A stretch of 64,000 nt of DNA from assembly GCF_018327705.1 (NCBI RefSeq), contig NZ_BNEM01000001.1, positions 3,782,001 to 3,846,000 of the forward strand, in the 5' to 3' direction. Both the position numbers and the translations under genes were made by a program. The notes under the pieces were generated by a model that was not told the origin of the DNA, made no database searches, and was given only the letters and a program-made list of their open reading frames with translations. Below are positions 54,959 to 64,000 of this stretch, piece after piece. Numbering within the stretch: the stretch's first letter is position 1; each line of letters begins with the position of its first letter. Source of the stretch: Catellatospora sp. TT07R-123 (GTDB lineage: Bacteria > Actinomycetota > Actinomycetes > Mycobacteriales > Micromonosporaceae).

Positions 54959-55039
54959 TGCCCGGGGCGGGACTCGAACCCGCACGCCTTTCGGCAGTCG
55001 CTTTTAAGGTGACCGTGTCTGCCGTTCCACCACCCGGGC
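54959..55039 (-). tRNA. bldA: tRNA-Leu(UAA), bldA-type
   Basis: The 81-nt gene has a 7-bp acceptor stem (GCCCGGG/CCCGGGC), a long variable arm with the GCC-GAAA-GGC hairpin of class II tRNAs, and the T-arm GTTCGAGTC. The loop CTTAAAA gives anticodon UAA (55004-55006), which reads the very rare UUA codon. In streptomycetes this tRNA is BldA, a regulator of development and secondary metabolism; that role here is inference. The anticodon stem has one A-C mismatch (A30, C40). CCA is not encoded (CCG follows). Confidence 0.93.
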
Positions 55040-55169
55040 TTGGCACCGCGCGTGCTGTGCCCTGTCACGTTAGCCGTTCCGGCCGCCGCAGGGCACCCGC
55101 GATACGGCAATGCGGCACATCACCCTGCGCCCGGCAGGATCGGCCGAGGTGTTCGGGCCGCTTAAGCGC

Positions 55170-55182
55170 TAGGGTCAAGCGC
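55170..55182 (+). promoter_or_regulatory. Leaderless-type -10 box of the GT-C gene
   Basis: TAGGGT (55170-55175) ends 7 nt before the GTG at 55183, with no ribosome site, matching the leaderless arrangement. Confidence 0.5.
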
Positions 55183-57000
55183 GTGACGAGCACCGCGCCC
55201 GCCCTGGGATCGACCAACAGCTCCGCCCCGCCCGAACAGCGGAGCGGGCAGCCGTCGTCGGCCGCCCCGGGTTCCGGGCACCGGCGGCGGGCTCTGGTGG
55301 ACGTCTCGATCGGGGTGGCGTACGTCGCGTTCGCCGCCTGGCTCACCCTGGGGCTGTGGCCCGATCCGGACACGCGCACGCTGGCCCTCAACCCGCCCGA
55401 CCAGATCCTGTACGAGTGGTTCCTGGCCCACGACACCACCCTCTGGAGCGGCGACTTCTCCCTGGTCAGCGACCGCCTCAACGCTCCGTACGGGGTGAAC
55501 CTGCTCGCCAACACCACCGTGATCGCGCTGGGCGGCCTGTTCGCCCCGATCACCGCCCACTACGGCGCCGCCACCACGTTCTCGCTGCTCATCGCGTTCA
55601 ACCTGGCCCTCACCGCGATCAGCTGGTACGTCTTCCTGCGCCGCACGCTGCGCGCCGGTCCGCTGGCCGCCGGGGTCGGCGCCGCGTTCTGCGGGTTCGC
55701 CCCGGGCATGGTGTCGCAGTCCAACAGCCACCTGCACATGACGGCGCAGTTCCTGATCCCGCTGATGCTGTGGTGCGTGGTCGAGCTGGCCCGCGCGGCC
55801 CGGCAGCCGGTGCCCGCCGGGCGGCGCATGGTCGGGTTCGGCGTGCTGTTCGGCACGCTGGTCGGCTTCCAGCTGTTCATCGGCGAGGAGACGCTGTTCC
55901 TCACCGCGATCACGCTGATGATCTTCACGGTGGTGTACGCGGCGCGCACCCGCCCCGCGCTGAAGGAGCTGGGCCGGTTCGCGGCCGGGGTGGCGGTGGC
56001 CGTCGGCACGGCGGTGGCGCTGCTGGGATACCCGCTGTGGACGCAGTTCAAGGGCCCGCAGTCGGTCTCCGACGGCGTGTTCAGCCCGCACTACTTCTCC
56101 GCCGACCTGGCCGGGTTCGCCGCGTTCTCGCCGCTGACGCTGGCCGGCGACGGCTCGGCGTCGTCGCTGACCACCGGCCCGGCCGAGTACAACACCTTCC
56201 TCGGCTGGCCGCTGCTGGTGCTGGTCGCGGTGCTGCTGGTCTGGCTGCGCCGCGACGCCGTCGCACTGGCCTGCGGCGCCGCGGCGCTGGCGATGAGCCT
56301 GCTGTCGCTGGGCCCGGAGCTGATCGTCGCCGGGCACCGCACCGGCGTCCCCGGACCGTTCTGGCTGCTGCTGAAGCTGCCCGTGGTCGACGGCGCGCTG
56401 CCGATGCGGTTCGCGCTGGCCGCCATCCCGCTGGTGGCGCTGCTGCTGGTGCGGGCGCTGGAGCAGGCACGGCAGTCGACCCTGCGGCAGGTGCGGATCG
56501 CGGTGCCGGTGCTGGTCGGCGCGGCCCTGCTGCCGCTGGTCCCGACGCCGCTGCCCACGACCGACCGCGCCCCCGTGTCGCCGTTCTTCACCGAGGGCCT
56601 GTGGCGCCAGTGCGCCACCGACGGGCAGACCATCGTCACCGTGCCGCTGCCCACCCCGGAGCGGCCGGAGCCGATGCGCAACGCCACCGCCGCGCAGACC
56701 GCGTTCGCGCTGCCGGAGGGCTTCTTCATCGGGCCGTACGGCAAGGACGGGCACGCGACCATGGGCATCGGCAAGCTGCCGACCTCGTGGGTGCTGTCGG
56801 AGGTCATCCGTACCGGGATCGTCCCGAAGATCAACGACGACCACCGGCTCGACGCCCGCAAGGACCTCACCCGCTGGAAGGCCGCCTGCGTGGTGCTCAC
56901 CCCGAACCCGCGCCACGAGGAGCTGAAACTCACCCTGGAGCAGCTGCTCGGCCCCGGTACGCCGGTCGAGGACGTCATCATCTGGCCCCGTCGCTGGTGA
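55183..57000 (+). CDS. Polytopic GT-C-like glycosyltransferase of unknown substrate
   Basis: This 605-residue protein has ~11 membrane helices from about residue 40 to 500 and a ~100-residue extracytoplasmic C-terminal domain. The first outer loop, NPPDQILYEWFLAHDTTLW (~70-90), has an Asp-Gln where GT-C enzymes often place the catalytic Asp, followed by SDRLNAPYGVNLLANTTV. I take the GTG at 55183 as the start because a TAGGGT box is 7 nt upstream. It lies next to tRNA-Leu and is convergent with the NDH-2 gene. The transferase role is inferred from topology. Confidence 0.75.
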   Translation: MTSTAPALGSTNSSAPPEQRSGQPSSAAPGSGHRRRALVDVSIGVAYVAFAAWLTLGLWPDPDTRTLALNPPDQILYEWFLAHDTTLWSGDFSLVSDRLNAPYGVNLLANTTVIALGGLFAPITAHYGAATTFSLLIAFNLALTAISWYVFLRRTLRAGPLAAGVGAAFCGFAPGMVSQSNSHLHMTAQFLIPLMLWCVVELARAARQPVPAGRRMVGFGVLFGTLVGFQLFIGEETLFLTAITLMIFTVVYAARTRPALKELGRFAAGVAVAVGTAVALLGYPLWTQFKGPQSVSDGVFSPHYFSADLAGFAAFSPLTLAGDGSASSLTTGPAEYNTFLGWPLLVLVAVLLVWLRRDAVALACGAAALAMSLLSLGPELIVAGHRTGVPGPFWLLLKLPVVDGALPMRFALAAIPLVALLLVRALEQARQSTLRQVRIAVPVLVGAALLPLVPTPLPTTDRAPVSPFFTEGLWRQCATDGQTIVTVPLPTPERPEPMRNATAAQTAFALPEGFFIGPYGKDGHATMGIGKLPTSWVLSEVIRTGIVPKINDDHRLDARKDLTRWKAACVVLTPNPRHEELKLTLEQLLGPGTPVEDVIIWPRRW

Positions 57001-57009
57001 CCTGAGCAG

Positions 57010-57056
57010 ACGAAGGGCACCTCCACTCGCTCCGCGACGTGGAAGGTGCCCTTCGT
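57010..57056. terminator. Long hairpin with AAGGGCACC core
   Basis: ACGAAGGGCACCTCCAC (57010-57026) pairs with 57039-57056, with one bulged base. The loop holds a further TCGC/GCGA stem. It lies between the convergent GT-C and NDH-2 genes. The core is shared with the hairpin at 35997-36075, suggesting a genome-wide terminator family. Confidence 0.7.
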
Positions 57057-57062
57057 GACGTG

Positions 57063-58397
57063 CTAGTCCTGCTTCGTCGGGGCGGTCACCTGGGCGAAGG
57101 GGTCCATGGGCTGGTGCAGGGCACCGAGCGAGACCACCTCGCGCTTGAGGAACAGGGCCAGGGTCCAGTCCGCGACCACGCGCACCTTGCGGTTGAACGA
57201 CGGGATCCGGCTCATGTGGTACGTGCGGTGCATGAACCACGCGGGCAGGCCCTTGGCCTTGATGCCGTACACGTGGGCGACGCCCTTGTGCAGGCCGAGG
57301 CTGGCCACCGAACCGACGTGCTTGTGGCGATACTCCCGGATGGGCTTGCCGCGCAGCACCGCGACCAGGTTGTCGGCCAGCCGCGTCGCCTGGCGCACCG
57401 CGTGCTGGGCGCTCGGCGAGCACAGCTCCCCCGCCGCCGCGGTCAGGTCCGGCACGGCCGCGCAGTCGCCCGCGCTCCACGCACCCTCGACGACCTGCCC
57501 GTCCTCGACCACCCGCAGCGTCGCGTCGCAGGTGATCTTGCCCTGCGCGTTGCGCGGCAGGTCCGTCGCGGCCACCATCGGGTGCGCCTTCACGCCCGCG
57601 GTCCACACGATGGTGTCCGCCCCGAACTCGCCGCCGTCGGACAGCTTCACCACACCGTCGACGCAGGACTCCAGCCGGGTGCCCAGGCGCAGGTCCATGT
57701 TGCGCTTGAGCAGCGCCTCGACCGTGTACGCCCCCATCTGTGGCCCGACCTCGGGCAGCACCCGCTGCGTCGCCTCGACCAGCACCCAGTGCATGTCGTC
57801 GGCCTTGAGCTCGGGGTAGTAGCGCAGCGCGTCGCGCGCCATGTCCTCCATCTCGCCCAGCGCCTCGACGCCCGCGAAACCGGCGCCGACCACCACGAAC
57901 GTCAGCGCCCGGCGCCGGGTCTGCTCGTCGGTCGTGGCCGCCGCGATGTCGAGGCACTCCAGCACGTGGTTGCGCAGCCAGATCGCCTCGCCGATGGTCT
58001 TGAAGCCGACCGCGTGCTCGCGCAGGCCCGGGATGGGCAGGGTCCGCGACACGCTGCCGGGTGCGACCAGGATGTGGTCGTACGGGATCTCGCGGGACGG
58101 TCCCACCACCGGCTGCACCGTCGCGACCTTCCGGGAGTGCTCGACCTTCGTCACCGCCCCCTGGACCACGGTGCAGCGGCGCAGCTCCCGGCGCAGCGGC
58201 ACCACCGTGTGCCGCGGGGAGATGTTGCCGGCCGCCGCCTCGGGCAGGAACGGCTGGTAGGTCATGTGCGGCTGCGGGTCGACGACGACCACCTCAGCCT
58301 CGGTCGCGCGCAGTTTCCTGGACAGGCGGAGAGCGGCGTAAAGGCCTACGTGGCCCGCGCCCACCACCAGAATCCGCAGTGGCTTCACGTTATTCAC
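57063..58397 (-). CDS. NAD(P)/FAD-dependent oxidoreductase, NDH-2-like
   Basis: This ~444-residue flavoprotein has two dinucleotide-binding folds: ILVVGAGHVGLYAALRL (~9-25) for FAD and FVVVGAGFAGVEALGEM (~165-181) for NAD(P)H. The WSAGDCAAVP motif closes the FAD site. A basic amphipathic C-terminal part (~370-430) would hold it at the membrane. This matches type II NADH:quinone dehydrogenase, though sulfide:quinone-type relatives are possible. The GTG at 58397 is preferred; a GTG three codons on is an alternative and a TTG upstream is less likely. Confidence 0.87.
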   Translation of the reverse strand: MNNVKPLRILVVGAGHVGLYAALRLSRKLRATEAEVVVVDPQPHMTYQPFLPEAAAGNISPRHTVVPLRRELRRCTVVQGAVTKVEHSRKVATVQPVVGPSREIPYDHILVAPGSVSRTLPIPGLREHAVGFKTIGEAIWLRNHVLECLDIAAATTDEQTRRRALTFVVVGAGFAGVEALGEMEDMARDALRYYPELKADDMHWVLVEATQRVLPEVGPQMGAYTVEALLKRNMDLRLGTRLESCVDGVVKLSDGGEFGADTIVWTAGVKAHPMVAATDLPRNAQGKITCDATLRVVEDGQVVEGAWSAGDCAAVPDLTAAAGELCSPSAQHAVRQATRLADNLVAVLRGKPIREYRHKHVGSVASLGLHKGVAHVYGIKAKGLPAWFMHRTYHMSRIPSFNRKVRVVADWTLALFLKREVVSLGALHQPMDPFAQVTAPTKQD

Positions 58398-58500
58398 GCT
58401 ACCGCCGGGCCAGCCTGACAATCAGCTGAGAAACCTGTGATCCCGGACAGCGACGCCCATCACGTCCCAGCTCACCACCCCAGATCGGGAGCGGGGTGGG

Positions 58501-59049
58501 TCAGGGGCGGCGGCCGAGTTGGGTGAGCAGGCCCACCGTGAGGGCGGTGGCGGCCAGGCCCACGACCAGGGCGACGTTCGGGGCGGCGATGCGGTGGCCG
58601 GGCAGCAGCTCGGCCAGCGCGATGGTGAGGCCGCCGGAGACGGTCACCAGCAGCACCGCCCGCGCCGCCCAGCGGATGATCACCTGGTTGTCGACGATCG
58701 CGTCGTACGGCAGCACCGCCGCCAGCGCCGCCGCCGCGTGGGTCAGGTACAGCGCCACCGCCAGCCCCAGCAGCCGGGCCAGCGTCACCGGCGACCCGAA
58801 GGCCATGGTGTCGACCAGCCACAGCCCGATCATCACCAGCAGCACGCCGGTGACCGCGATGCCGCGCGGCGCGAGCGCGGGCAGCACCGCCGCCACCAGC
58901 AGCCCGACGACGAGCCGCGACTCCAGCGTCCCGGCCGGCGCCGCGATCAGCAGCCCGGCGAAGGCCGCCGCGAACACCACCGCCCGCACCAGCAGGGGTC
59001 CGCCGGTGATCCGGCCGACCGCCCGCAGCCGCTCCGTGAGCTGCTTCAT
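58501..59049 (-). CDS. Polytopic membrane protein of the MoxR cluster
   Basis: This 182-residue protein has five or six hydrophobic helices. It begins MKQLTERLRAVGRITGGPLL and the final helix ends LLTQLGRRP. The ATG at 59049 was chosen because membrane segments begin shortly after it and GAGGACGG precedes it. It is the last gene of the DUF4129-MoxR-DUF58 series, 56 bp after DUF58. Function unknown. Confidence 0.78.
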   Translation of the reverse strand: MKQLTERLRAVGRITGGPLLVRAVVFAAAFAGLLIAAPAGTLESRLVVGLLVAAVLPALAPRGIAVTGVLLVMIGLWLVDTMAFGSPVTLARLLGLAVALYLTHAAAALAAVLPYDAIVDNQVIIRWAARAVLLVTVSGGLTIALAELLPGHRIAAPNVALVVGLAATALTVGLLTQLGRRP

Positions 59050-59104
59050 CGGCGCACCGTCCTCACGTGCCTCGTCGGGTCGGCCACCGCCGCGGGTGCC
59101 GTGG

Positions 59105-60478
59105 TCATCGCAGCACCGCCTTCGGGGCCGCGGCCAGGCGGGACACGTCGCGCAGCACCGCGTCGAGGCTGCCCGCACCGGCCCACGCGACCACGGGCAC
59201 ACCGTGCTCGCGCAGCTGCCCGATGGTGTTCTCCCGCTCGGCCCGCCACAGCCGGTACGCCACCTCGCCCCAGGTGTTGCTGCTGGCCGCAGTCAGGCCC
59301 TCGGGCAGGGTGTCGACGGCGACGACGAAGCGGCCCGAGCGGGCCAGCCCGGCCAGCATCGAGGCCGAGCGCGCGTCCAGCAGCGGGGTGAGCACCACGA
59401 CCAGCGCCGCGGCCGAGATGCCCGCGGCGAGCTGGGCTCCGCCGCGCTCCTGGGCGGTGGGGCTGGAGTGGGCGTCGAGCAGCCACTCCAGCACGGTCAG
59501 GTACTGGCGGCGGCCACTGGCCGGGCGCAGGCGGCGCGCCGAGGCGCCGTACTCCAGGACGGAGACGCGGTCGCCGCGGTGCAGGTAGTGCTCGGCGATC
59601 GCGGCGGCGGCGCGGACGGTCCGGTCCAGCACCGAGGCGGTGCCGTCGACGCCGCCGGAGCGACCCGCGTCGGCGAGCAGGTCGAGCAGCACCACGACCT
59701 CGGCGTCGCGGTCGGACAGCGTCGCCGCCACGTGCAGCCGCTCGGTACGCAGCGACACCCGCCAGTCGATGCGGCGCAGCCGGTCGCCGGGGCCGAACTG
59801 GCGCACCCCGGCCAGCTCGCCGCCCTCGCCGGGACGCCGCGAGCGGTGCTGGCCGACCAGCCCGGCCGCGCGCGGCATGACCTCGTCGGCCTTGAACGGG
59901 TCGGTCAGCGGGTACACCTTCACGCCCAGCGCACCGGTCACCACGGCCCGGCTGACCAGCAGCCCGTCGGCGGCGACGGCGTACGCGGAGGCGGGGCCGA
60001 GCGAGTGGCGGCCCCACCGGACGGCGGGCCCGGCCAACTCGATGGCGGCGGCCACCCCGCGCGGCACCAGCGTCACGTAGGGGCGGCTGCCGCCCGCGTG
60101 CCGCCCCTGCGCGCCGGTGTCGTCCAGGCGCAGCCAGGGCGAGTGCTGCACGCGTACGACGGCCAGGTCGTAGCCGGTGACGTCGCGGTTCTCCACCTCG
60201 GCGGTGGCGCCGAGCTCGCCGCCCTCGACCGGGAACGATTCCACGGTGGACAGCCGCAGCCCCGGCAGGTTGGCCGGACGCTTGGCCAGGCCGAAGGCGA
60301 CGCCCAGCGCCAGCGGCAGGGCCAGCACGATCAGGTCGGTCCGCCCCAGCAGCACCGCGCCGACCAGCAGCGCCCCGGCGACGAGCACCGCGCGGCCGAG
60401 CGCCCGGGTGGGCACCCAGTCGTCGGGGCGCGGCGCGCTGTCACCCGGGTCGCCGGTTTCGGGGGCTCCCGGCCGCAC
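59105..60478 (-). CDS. DUF58 domain protein with two membrane helices
   Basis: This 457-residue protein starts with two close hydrophobic helices (~28-65). A beta-rich region follows (~75-215), then a vWA-like DUF58 part. It contains the hallmark VRQFGPGDRLRRIDWRVSLR (~226-245) and the MIDAS-like VVVLLDLLAD (~264-273). DUF58 proteins pair with MoxR ATPases, perhaps as their substrate adaptor. The GTG start is 1 bp after the MoxR stop. Function is inferred from the family. Confidence 0.88.
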   Translation of the reverse strand: MRPGAPETGDPGDSAPRPDDWVPTRALGRAVLVAGALLVGAVLLGRTDLIVLALPLALGVAFGLAKRPANLPGLRLSTVESFPVEGGELGATAEVENRDVTGYDLAVVRVQHSPWLRLDDTGAQGRHAGGSRPYVTLVPRGVAAAIELAGPAVRWGRHSLGPASAYAVAADGLLVSRAVVTGALGVKVYPLTDPFKADEVMPRAAGLVGQHRSRRPGEGGELAGVRQFGPGDRLRRIDWRVSLRTERLHVAATLSDRDAEVVVLLDLLADAGRSGGVDGTASVLDRTVRAAAAIAEHYLHRGDRVSVLEYGASARRLRPASGRRQYLTVLEWLLDAHSSPTAQERGGAQLAAGISAAALVVVLTPLLDARSASMLAGLARSGRFVVAVDTLPEGLTAASSNTWGEVAYRLWRAERENTIGQLREHGVPVVAWAGAGSLDAVLRDVSRLAAAPKAVLR

Positions 60479-60479
60479 G

Positions 60480-61564
<1,085 letters not shown>

Positions 61565-61568
<4 letters not shown>

Positions 61569-62152
61569 AGTCTCTCCAACGCAGTGACGATCACATCGAG
61601 TTCGCGGGGGCTGGGCAGGCGCTTGGACGGCTGGGTGAGGAACGTCCAGAGCTGGTCGCCGAGCAGCCTACGCGCGCGGTCGGGTTCGGTCGCGCGGGTG
61701 ACGCCGTGGCGCTGGCGCAGCCGCTCGTCCACGAGCTCAGCCAGGCGGGCGTGCACCCGGCGCTGGTAGCGGGCGCCGTCGGCGTGGGCCCATTCGAGGA
61801 TGGTCTGCCAGCGGGTCACCGCCAGCCGGATCCCGTCGTCGACGGCGGGGGCGTCGTCGGAGTGGCCGTGGCGGCCCGCGTGGCGCGGGGGCGGCGGCGC
61901 CTTGAGGGTGCGCGCCATGCGCCACACCGCGACGACGGTCACCGCGACCGCGAACAGCAGCGGCAGCGGCATGCCCAGCCCGAGCAGCTTCAGCACGATC
62001 CACCCGGCGGCCGTCCACGCCAGCGCGAACCCGACCAGGGTCAGCCAGCGCACCGCCCGGGAGCGGGTCCGCCGCTCCTCCGGCTCCGGAGCGGGCTCAC
62101 GCCCGTGCCCGAGCCCGAGCAGATCCTCGATCGAAGAGCCGTCGTCGGTCAC
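61565..62152 (-). CDS. Two-helix membrane protein of the MoxR cluster
   Basis: This 195-residue protein has an acidic N-terminus (VTDDGSSIEDLLGLGHG), two membrane helices (~35-75), and a helical, basic cytoplasmic C-terminal domain (~95-195) with HARLAELVDERLRQRHG. The GTG at 62152 overlaps the DUF4129 stop by 4 bases, and its own stop overlaps the MoxR start by 4. It is clearly part of the operon. I do not recognise the family. Confidence 0.83.
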
Positions 62153-62859
62153 GCCAGGACCTCCTGTCCGGGTTCGGCCAGCTCGGCGCGCAGGCGGCGC
62201 AGGGACGAGCGGGCCTGCTCGCGCATGCCGCCGTCGACGCGGTGGGTGGCGAAGCGGGCGCGCCGGTAGACGTCGGCGAACCCGTTGAGCACGTCGGAGC
62301 TCAGGCGGCGGCCGACCAGCATCCGCACGACCAGGTCGGTGGCGGTGTCGCCGGGCAGCCGGGCCACGCCCGCGGCTGCGGCGGCCTGCTCCAGCCGCAC
62401 CCAGCAGGCGATCACGGCGGTGCGCGGGTCGGCGGCGTCGTCGTCGAGGTCGAGCAGGCCCGCGTCCAGCGCCGCCATCACGTCGGCCTCGGCGGTGGCC
62501 TGCGCCAGCTTGACCGGTGGCCGCTCGCGGATGGCCCGGCGGCGGAACCGGGTGGTCGACCGGGCGGCCGCGCCGAGCAGCACCACCAGCACCACGGCGC
62601 CGATGGCCAGCAACACCCCGACCGCGACCAGGCCGACCCAGCCCGTGCCGCTGTCGGCGACGGGCTGCTCCGATGCGGACGGCGTGGGCGCCGGCGCGCT
62701 GGGCGACGGCGTGGCGCTGGCCGAGGCGGTCGGCTGGGCCCCCTGGCCGTCGGGCGTCGCGCGGCCGATCGGCAGCACGGAGACCGAGGCGGCGGCCGCC
62801 GCCACCGTGAGCAGCGCGGCCACGGCCAGCAACGGCCACCAGCGACGCAACGCTTCCAT
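62149..62859 (-). CDS. DUF4129 membrane protein
   Basis: This 236-residue protein has a membrane helix (~9-28), an extracytoplasmic Ser/Pro/Ala spacer, a second helix (~73-96) and a cytoplasmic helical DUF4129 domain (~125-236). That domain has VIACWVRLEQAAAAAGV and FADVYRRARFATH, typical of the family. DUF4129 often accompanies transglutaminase, DUF58 and MoxR. No transglutaminase is seen here. First gene of the operon. Confidence 0.86.
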   Translation of the reverse strand: MEALRRWWPLLAVAALLTVAAAAASVSVLPIGRATPDGQGAQPTASASATPSPSAPAPTPSASEQPVADSGTGWVGLVAVGVLLAIGAVVLVVLLGAAARSTTRFRRRAIRERPPVKLAQATAEADVMAALDAGLLDLDDDAADPRTAVIACWVRLEQAAAAAGVARLPGDTATDLVVRMLVGRRLSSDVLNGFADVYRRARFATHRVDGGMREQARSSLRRLRAELAEPGQEVLA

Positions 62860-62903
62860 GGTTCCCCGCTCGTGCGAACGTCAACGTGTCGGCCGGTGCC
62901 CGG

Positions 62904-63620
62904 TCAGTCGAGGTCGGCCAGCGCCCGGGCCTGCCGCAACACGTCGTCCAGCATGGCGGGTGTGAGCCGCCCGGTAAAGGTGTTCTGCTGGCTGACGTGG
63001 TACGAACCGAGCAGCGCCGGGACTCCCCCGGCGCCCTCGACCGCGTCCATCCGGAACAGCGCGCCGTGCCCGAAGGCCGGGCGCGGCACCGGGGGGCGCA
63101 CGCCGTACACCGTGGACAGCGTAGGCCACCACGCGCTCCACGCGAACGCGCCGAGCGCGATCACCACCCGCAGTGTCGGGCGCAGCAGCGTGACCTCGCG
63201 GTGCAGCCACGGCGCGCAGGTGTCCCGCTCGACCGGGGTGGGCTTGTTGTCCGGCGGGGCGCAGCGGACGGCGGCGGCGATCCGCACGTGGCGCAGGGTC
63301 AGGCCGTCGTCGCGGGAGACGCTGGTGGCCTGGTTGGCCAGCCCGGTCCGGTGCATGGCGGCGAACAGCACGTCGCCGCTGCGGTCGCCGGTGAAGATGC
63401 GCCCGGTGCGGTTGCCGCCGTGCGCGGCCGGGGCCAGCCCGAGGATGAGGATGCGGGCGTCGGCGGGGCCGAAGCCGGGCACGGGGCGGCCCCAGTATTC
63501 CTGGTCGCGGAAGGCCGCCCGTTTGACCGCGGCGACCTCCTCCCGCCAGGCCACCAGCCGGGGGCAGGCCCGGCAGGCGGAGATCTGATCGTCGAGCGCG
63601 GCCAGCTCGGCCGCGGTCAC
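62904..63620 (-). CDS. Uracil-DNA glycosylase, family 5-like
   Basis: This 238-residue Fe-S uracil-DNA glycosylase has a CRACPRL cluster segment (C16, C19), the first active-site motif [20 protein letters not shown] (~60-79, the GLAPA form of family 5 rather than GEGPG of family 4), further cysteines in RCAPPDNKP and DTCAPW, and a late HVS motif ([13 protein letters not shown]). It removes uracil or deaminated bases from DNA. The GTG start overlaps the end of the upstream hydrolase by 4 bases (GTGA). Confidence 0.88.
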   Translation of the reverse strand: MTAAELAALDDQISACRACPRLVAWREEVAAVKRAAFRDQEYWGRPVPGFGPADARILILGLAPAAHGGNRTGRIFTGDRSGDVLFAAMHRTGLANQATSVSRDDGLTLRHVRIAAAVRCAPPDNKPTPVERDTCAPWLHREVTLLRPTLRVVIALGAFAWSAWWPTLSTVYGVRPPVPRPAFGHGALFRMDAVEGAGGVPALLGSYHVSQQNTFTGRLTPAMLDDVLRQARALADLD

Positions 63621-64000
63621 CGGGGGTTGCGCAGCAGTTCGACGGTGCGGGCCCAGGCCGAGGCGGTGGCGTGGGCGTTGTACACCTCGGGCCGGTCGTC
63701 GTTGACGAAGGCGTGCTTGGTGCCGGGGTAGTCGTACACGACGCAGGTGCCGCCGGCGCCCTCGATGGCGGCCTGGGCGGTCTTGATGCCCTCGGCGGCG
63801 GAGGTGCCGTCCTCCTCGCTGCAATGGATCATCGCGGTCTTGCCCGCGTAGTTGCTCCACTGCGGCGCCATGCGCTCCCACGGCAGGGCCGGGTAGAAGC
63901 CGACCGCGGTAGTGATCTTGTCGCTGACCGTGCCGGACCACAGGGCCAGGCTGCCGCCCATGCAGAAGCCGACGACGCCGACGCCGCCGGTCGCCTCCGG
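63617..64000 (-). CDS. Dienelactone hydrolase family protein, 5' end beyond the window
   Basis: The frame is open to the right edge, covering at least 127 codons. [11 protein letters not shown] marks the nucleophile elbow (Cys), and the C-terminal [13 protein letters not shown] holds the catalytic His. The Asp expected in HCSEEDGTS is present in the usual place. It would hydrolyse a lactone or ester. It is translationally coupled to the uracil-DNA glycosylase by a 4-base overlap, an unusual partner. The first part of the protein cannot be seen. Confidence 0.88.
   Translation of the reverse strand, partial: PEATGGVGVVGFCMGGSLALWSGTVSDKITTAVGFYPALPWERMAPQWSNYAGKTAMIHCSEEDGTSAAEGIKTAQAAIEGAGGTCVVYDYPGTKHAFVNDDRPEVYNAHATASAWARTVELLRNPR

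Noticed and set aside
55162..57957. 931-residue - strand open frame
   Set aside because: Antisense to the GT-C gene and out of frame with NDH-2; no domain is recognisable.

Overview
The window is about 72-75% GC by eye, with GTG starts, ATGA/GTGA-coupled genes, a mycothiol conjugate amidase (mca) next to DUF4307 and greA, and a tRNA-Leu(UAA) of the bldA type. This points to a filamentous actinobacterium, most likely of the Micromonosporaceae (inference from gene order and style; no database was searched).

Region 1 (1-3.5 kb) is visibly lower in GC. It holds the start of a very large protein kinase-SF1 helicase fusion that runs off the left edge, followed by a gene-poor junction. It looks like the end of an acquired, possibly defensive, island. 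Region 2 (3.5-11.5 kb) has an acyl-CoA dehydrogenase, a UDP-glucose/GDP-mannose dehydrogenase and a 1,624-residue zinc-ribbon membrane protein. Region 3 (11.6-15.5 kb) is an operon in which a degenerate asparagine-synthetase-like protein with a CofE-like tail precedes purK and purE. Region 4 (15.6-28.1 kb) carries a DUF255 thioredoxin-fold protein, a methyltransferase, a GGDEF-EAL / TPM-tail / PspA group, and the conserved mca-DUF4307-greA-ilvA neighbourhood.

Region 5 (28.1-36 kb) has a DUF4328 protein, an amidase, metB back-to-back with msrA, a DHFR-like reductase and several small secreted proteins, one apparently frameshifted. Region 6 (36-42 kb) is a carbohydrate-use locus: DUF6807, Gfo/Idh oxidoreductase and GH3 glycosidase on one strand, with a solute-binding-protein remnant and a cupin on the other. 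Repressor-like palindromes lie between them, and the transporter genes are missing. An intact IS30-family element (42-43.2 kb) sits beside it. Region 7 (43.2-58.4 kb) contains a secreted intradiol dioxygenase, RNase Z, a PIG-V-like mannosyltransferase, cystathionine beta-synthase (which with metB could provide reverse transsulfuration), tandem SGNH hydrolases with a coupled leader ORF, a thiolase, a BI-1/YccA protein, the tRNA, a GT-C membrane protein and an NDH-2-like dehydrogenase. Region 8 (58.5-64 kb) is a MoxR-DUF58-DUF4129 operon, then a family 5 uracil-DNA glycosylase coupled to a dienelactone hydrolase that runs off the right edge.

Two signals recur. Several gene ends carry long, nearly perfect inverted repeats that look like factor-independent or bidirectional terminators, two of them sharing an AAGGGCACC core. 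Several starts have a TANNNT box 6-7 nt upstream, the arrangement expected of leaderless transcripts.
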